From Cristatella mucedo (lineage: Eukaryota; Bryozoa; Phylactolaemata; Cristatellidae): a stretch of DNA of 64,000 nt. Position 1 is the stretch's first letter. The number at the start of each line of letters is the position of its first letter. The notes beneath the pieces were generated by a model that had not been told where the DNA came from, ran no database searches, and saw nothing but the letters and a program-made list of their open reading frames with translations. The position numbers and the translations under genes are program-made. Positions 62,346 to 64,000 of the stretch are shown here, one piece after another. The DNA lies in contig WPIO01000208.1 in the NCBI GenBank assembly GCA_009760855.2, positions 49,501-113,500 on the forward strand, written 5' to 3'.

Positions 62346-63637
62346 TAAGTCAATTCGGGGTTGAAGATACGTCGCTCGAGGTCAAACTTTCGGATACGGG
62401 GGTAGCTATGCGTTGCTTCTACTCTTTAGGCATAGCAATTGGTGCTACTTTGCGGAAATATAACTTCAGCAATGTGACCATAAAGTAAAATTACTTTGCA
62501 CGTCACAGCACTCACACACGTACGCAAAACATACTTCTTTATTAAGATGAACGATGCGTAAACCGAGACCAGAGAGTGAACTTGTTTACAACGCAATAGT
62601 TACCATCCCTCTTCAGTCAGGTGCTTCTGTTTCACACTAGCGCCCGACTTCAGTGATACAGATAAACCCCACGAGTCACACACAGCCTTCAGTACTACCT
62701 CGACATACGAGTTCAATTCGTCCCGTGACGGAGCTCGTAACTCAAAGTGGTTCTACGTCCAATCAGTTTTCCTCGCGAAAATGAATTGAAATGCCATTTA
62801 TCCGTTCCGGACCCTCAAAACACACCGCGGATTTATGCGACGCGTTTAATTTACAAAATGTACCCATAAATAACGAAAACCTTTTACAAAAGCAGCACGA
62901 CAGAGCGTGTAGACAACTAGCACGTACGACCGGAGGCGAGATTCCAAGGGAATCGTGCGCCCGCAGACGAACTGCCGGAGCAGCACAGCTTGCTGGCCGG
63001 GCCTTTTTCCAGAAGCTCCGATTGTCTTTAGTTACTCGAGGGTCTCTAAGACGACGGTTCAAAGTCTAAATAAATTACTTACTGCAACGTTTCCTGCTGT
63101 GGTCGTTCGGTCTGAACTGAACCCCGAAGGCTCGCTAAAGTCGGTAGTGGAGGTAACCACCAGGCATGCGCTTGACGTCACGCCCTGGCAGTCGGAAAAA
63201 CTTCCGCTGCCCTTACAAGCCTTAGTAACCGCACGCTGTTCCTCTCTCCGCCCTCTTACTTGCCTCGCTGGCACACCCATTTGCACTAGTTAACACTTTC
63301 TGGCGCAAATCCATAATGGCTAGGGGCTCTCTTCGCTAGCCACGCGCAAAGCGAAGTCACAATTCTAAAATCCTACTTCGAAACGCGCGAAGCAAAATCG
63401 GGCACAATAACAGTTAGCTCTCAACTCAAAGCAAAAAGCGGCCGAGAGACGGCTCGTGCCTCAAAAACTCGTTAGTTGGGATACTCGTAAGTCAAAAGTA
63501 CCTCTACAGTGAACGGGAAGGAAACCGCGGCAATTCAATTGGGCTACGGGTCCATCAATAAATAATTACCGGGGCCGCCAGGCCGGGCTGGAGCACCAGC
63601 CGGATGCTGGCCTAAGGGCCGGAGTTTTCCAACCTCT
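62346..63637. other. hAT 5' non-coding part
   Basis: 1.3 kb between the transposase N-terminus and the right terminal repeat. The frames at 62763-63293 on both strands show no domain. It may be the element's own leader or carry a captured host fragment; nothing identifiable. Confidence 0.4.
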
Positions 63638-63638
63638 G

Positions 63639-64000
63639 TTTTAAACTACGGAGCGATCGCAATCCATCTTTATGGAGCAGATCTCTGAAGTGAGCCTCAA
63701 AAATGGGGCATGTTAAGAATAAGAGGAATAACTAGCTTCAGTAAATAGAACCAGTTAGATCAACTCATTTGCTTCTATTGCATGCTGAATTAGAAAACGA
63801 ATTACAGCTACAACGACACGACGGCTGGTTGACATGTTGGTCGGCATGAAGCAGAGCGGCAGAACTTTGACTAACTTCGTATTCGCGAGTGCCTAATTCA
63901 TTGCGTGATGCACGCCGACACTCATTTTTTGATAGTGCAGCGCACGCTCTGCTGCGTCTTTAGAGACATGATCTTCGTGCTGGGTTTTTTCTTGGCCAAA
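63639..64000. repeat. Compound unit, block Q (copy 4), right of hAT
   Basis: AGAATAAGAGGAATAACTAG, AGCTTCAGTAAATAGAACCA and TTGCGTGATGCACGCCGACA match 39520-39680 and 40610-40640. The L2 that splits the latter is absent here. The window ends inside the block. Confidence 0.8.

Larger units (their letters stand above)
60414..63638 (-). mobile_element. hAT DNA transposon, complete ends
   Basis: Terminal inverted repeats CAGAGGTCGGCAAACTTTTT (left) and CAGAGGTTGGAAAACTCCGG (right, complement) are typical of hAT elements. Flanking 8-bp duplications are TTGTAAAC (60406-60413) and TTTTAAAC (63639-63646), one mismatch apart, fitting the hAT preference for T at position 2 and A at 7. The 3.2-kb element holds a broken transposase on the minus strand. 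The sister unit near 39455-39475 shows the site without insertion. One mutated target repeat and a shattered gene mean it is not recent. Confidence 0.92.

Overview
This window is metazoan nuclear DNA, almost certainly from an invertebrate that I cannot place further. The evidence is: spliced genes with GT/AG introns and Kozak-like starts; many LINEs of the L2/CR1 type with the usual 3' hairpin and (ATT)n tail; tRNA-derived SINEs; an hAT DNA transposon; and very long (GA)n, (GT)n and (AT)n microsatellites. There are no operons, no prokaryotic signals, and no sign of rRNA genes or CRISPR.

Layout. 1-2290 holds unassigned sequence and a worn L2-type LINE. 2330-4620 is a CpG-rich island with gene A (3478-5050, plus), which encodes a small cysteine-rich type I membrane protein. 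5262-28045 is intergenic and built as an old nested inverted duplication. The left arm (about 5262-15245) is mirrored by the right arm (about 28045-17430), with LINEs, minisatellites and GA/CT tracts inside it. 28992-35219 is gene B (plus), a paralogue of gene A. It has the same ten-cysteine spacing and the same phase-1 intron, but its 5.7-kb intron is full of old LINE fragments. 35700-36790 is a pile of LINE and SINE tails.

From 36790 to the end, the window is built of diverged copies of one long compound unit. On the minus strand each unit carries a very short gene for a cysteine-free secreted peptide (signal peptide, about 83-85 residues, ends SGVVA), with a TATA-like box 50-70 bp upstream. 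Two copies are open (45872-46123 and 58238-58495). Three are broken by single-base shifts (near 37.2-37.4, 44.1-44.2 and 50.3-50.5 kb). The blocks around them (here called P, Q, R, S, T) recur in a mostly constant order. They are interrupted by a second LINE family (52.6-55.2 kb), an L2 copy (39.7-40.6 kb), SINEs, and a complete hAT transposon (60414-63638) with inverted repeats and an 8-bp target duplication. The empty version of its insertion site survives in a sister unit near 39.46 kb.

Two things stand out as possibly undescribed: the paired ten-cysteine membrane-protein genes, and the dispersed secreted-peptide family with its conserved promoter-like flank. All gene functions are unknown. 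All similarity statements come from reading the sequence by eye; no search was run.
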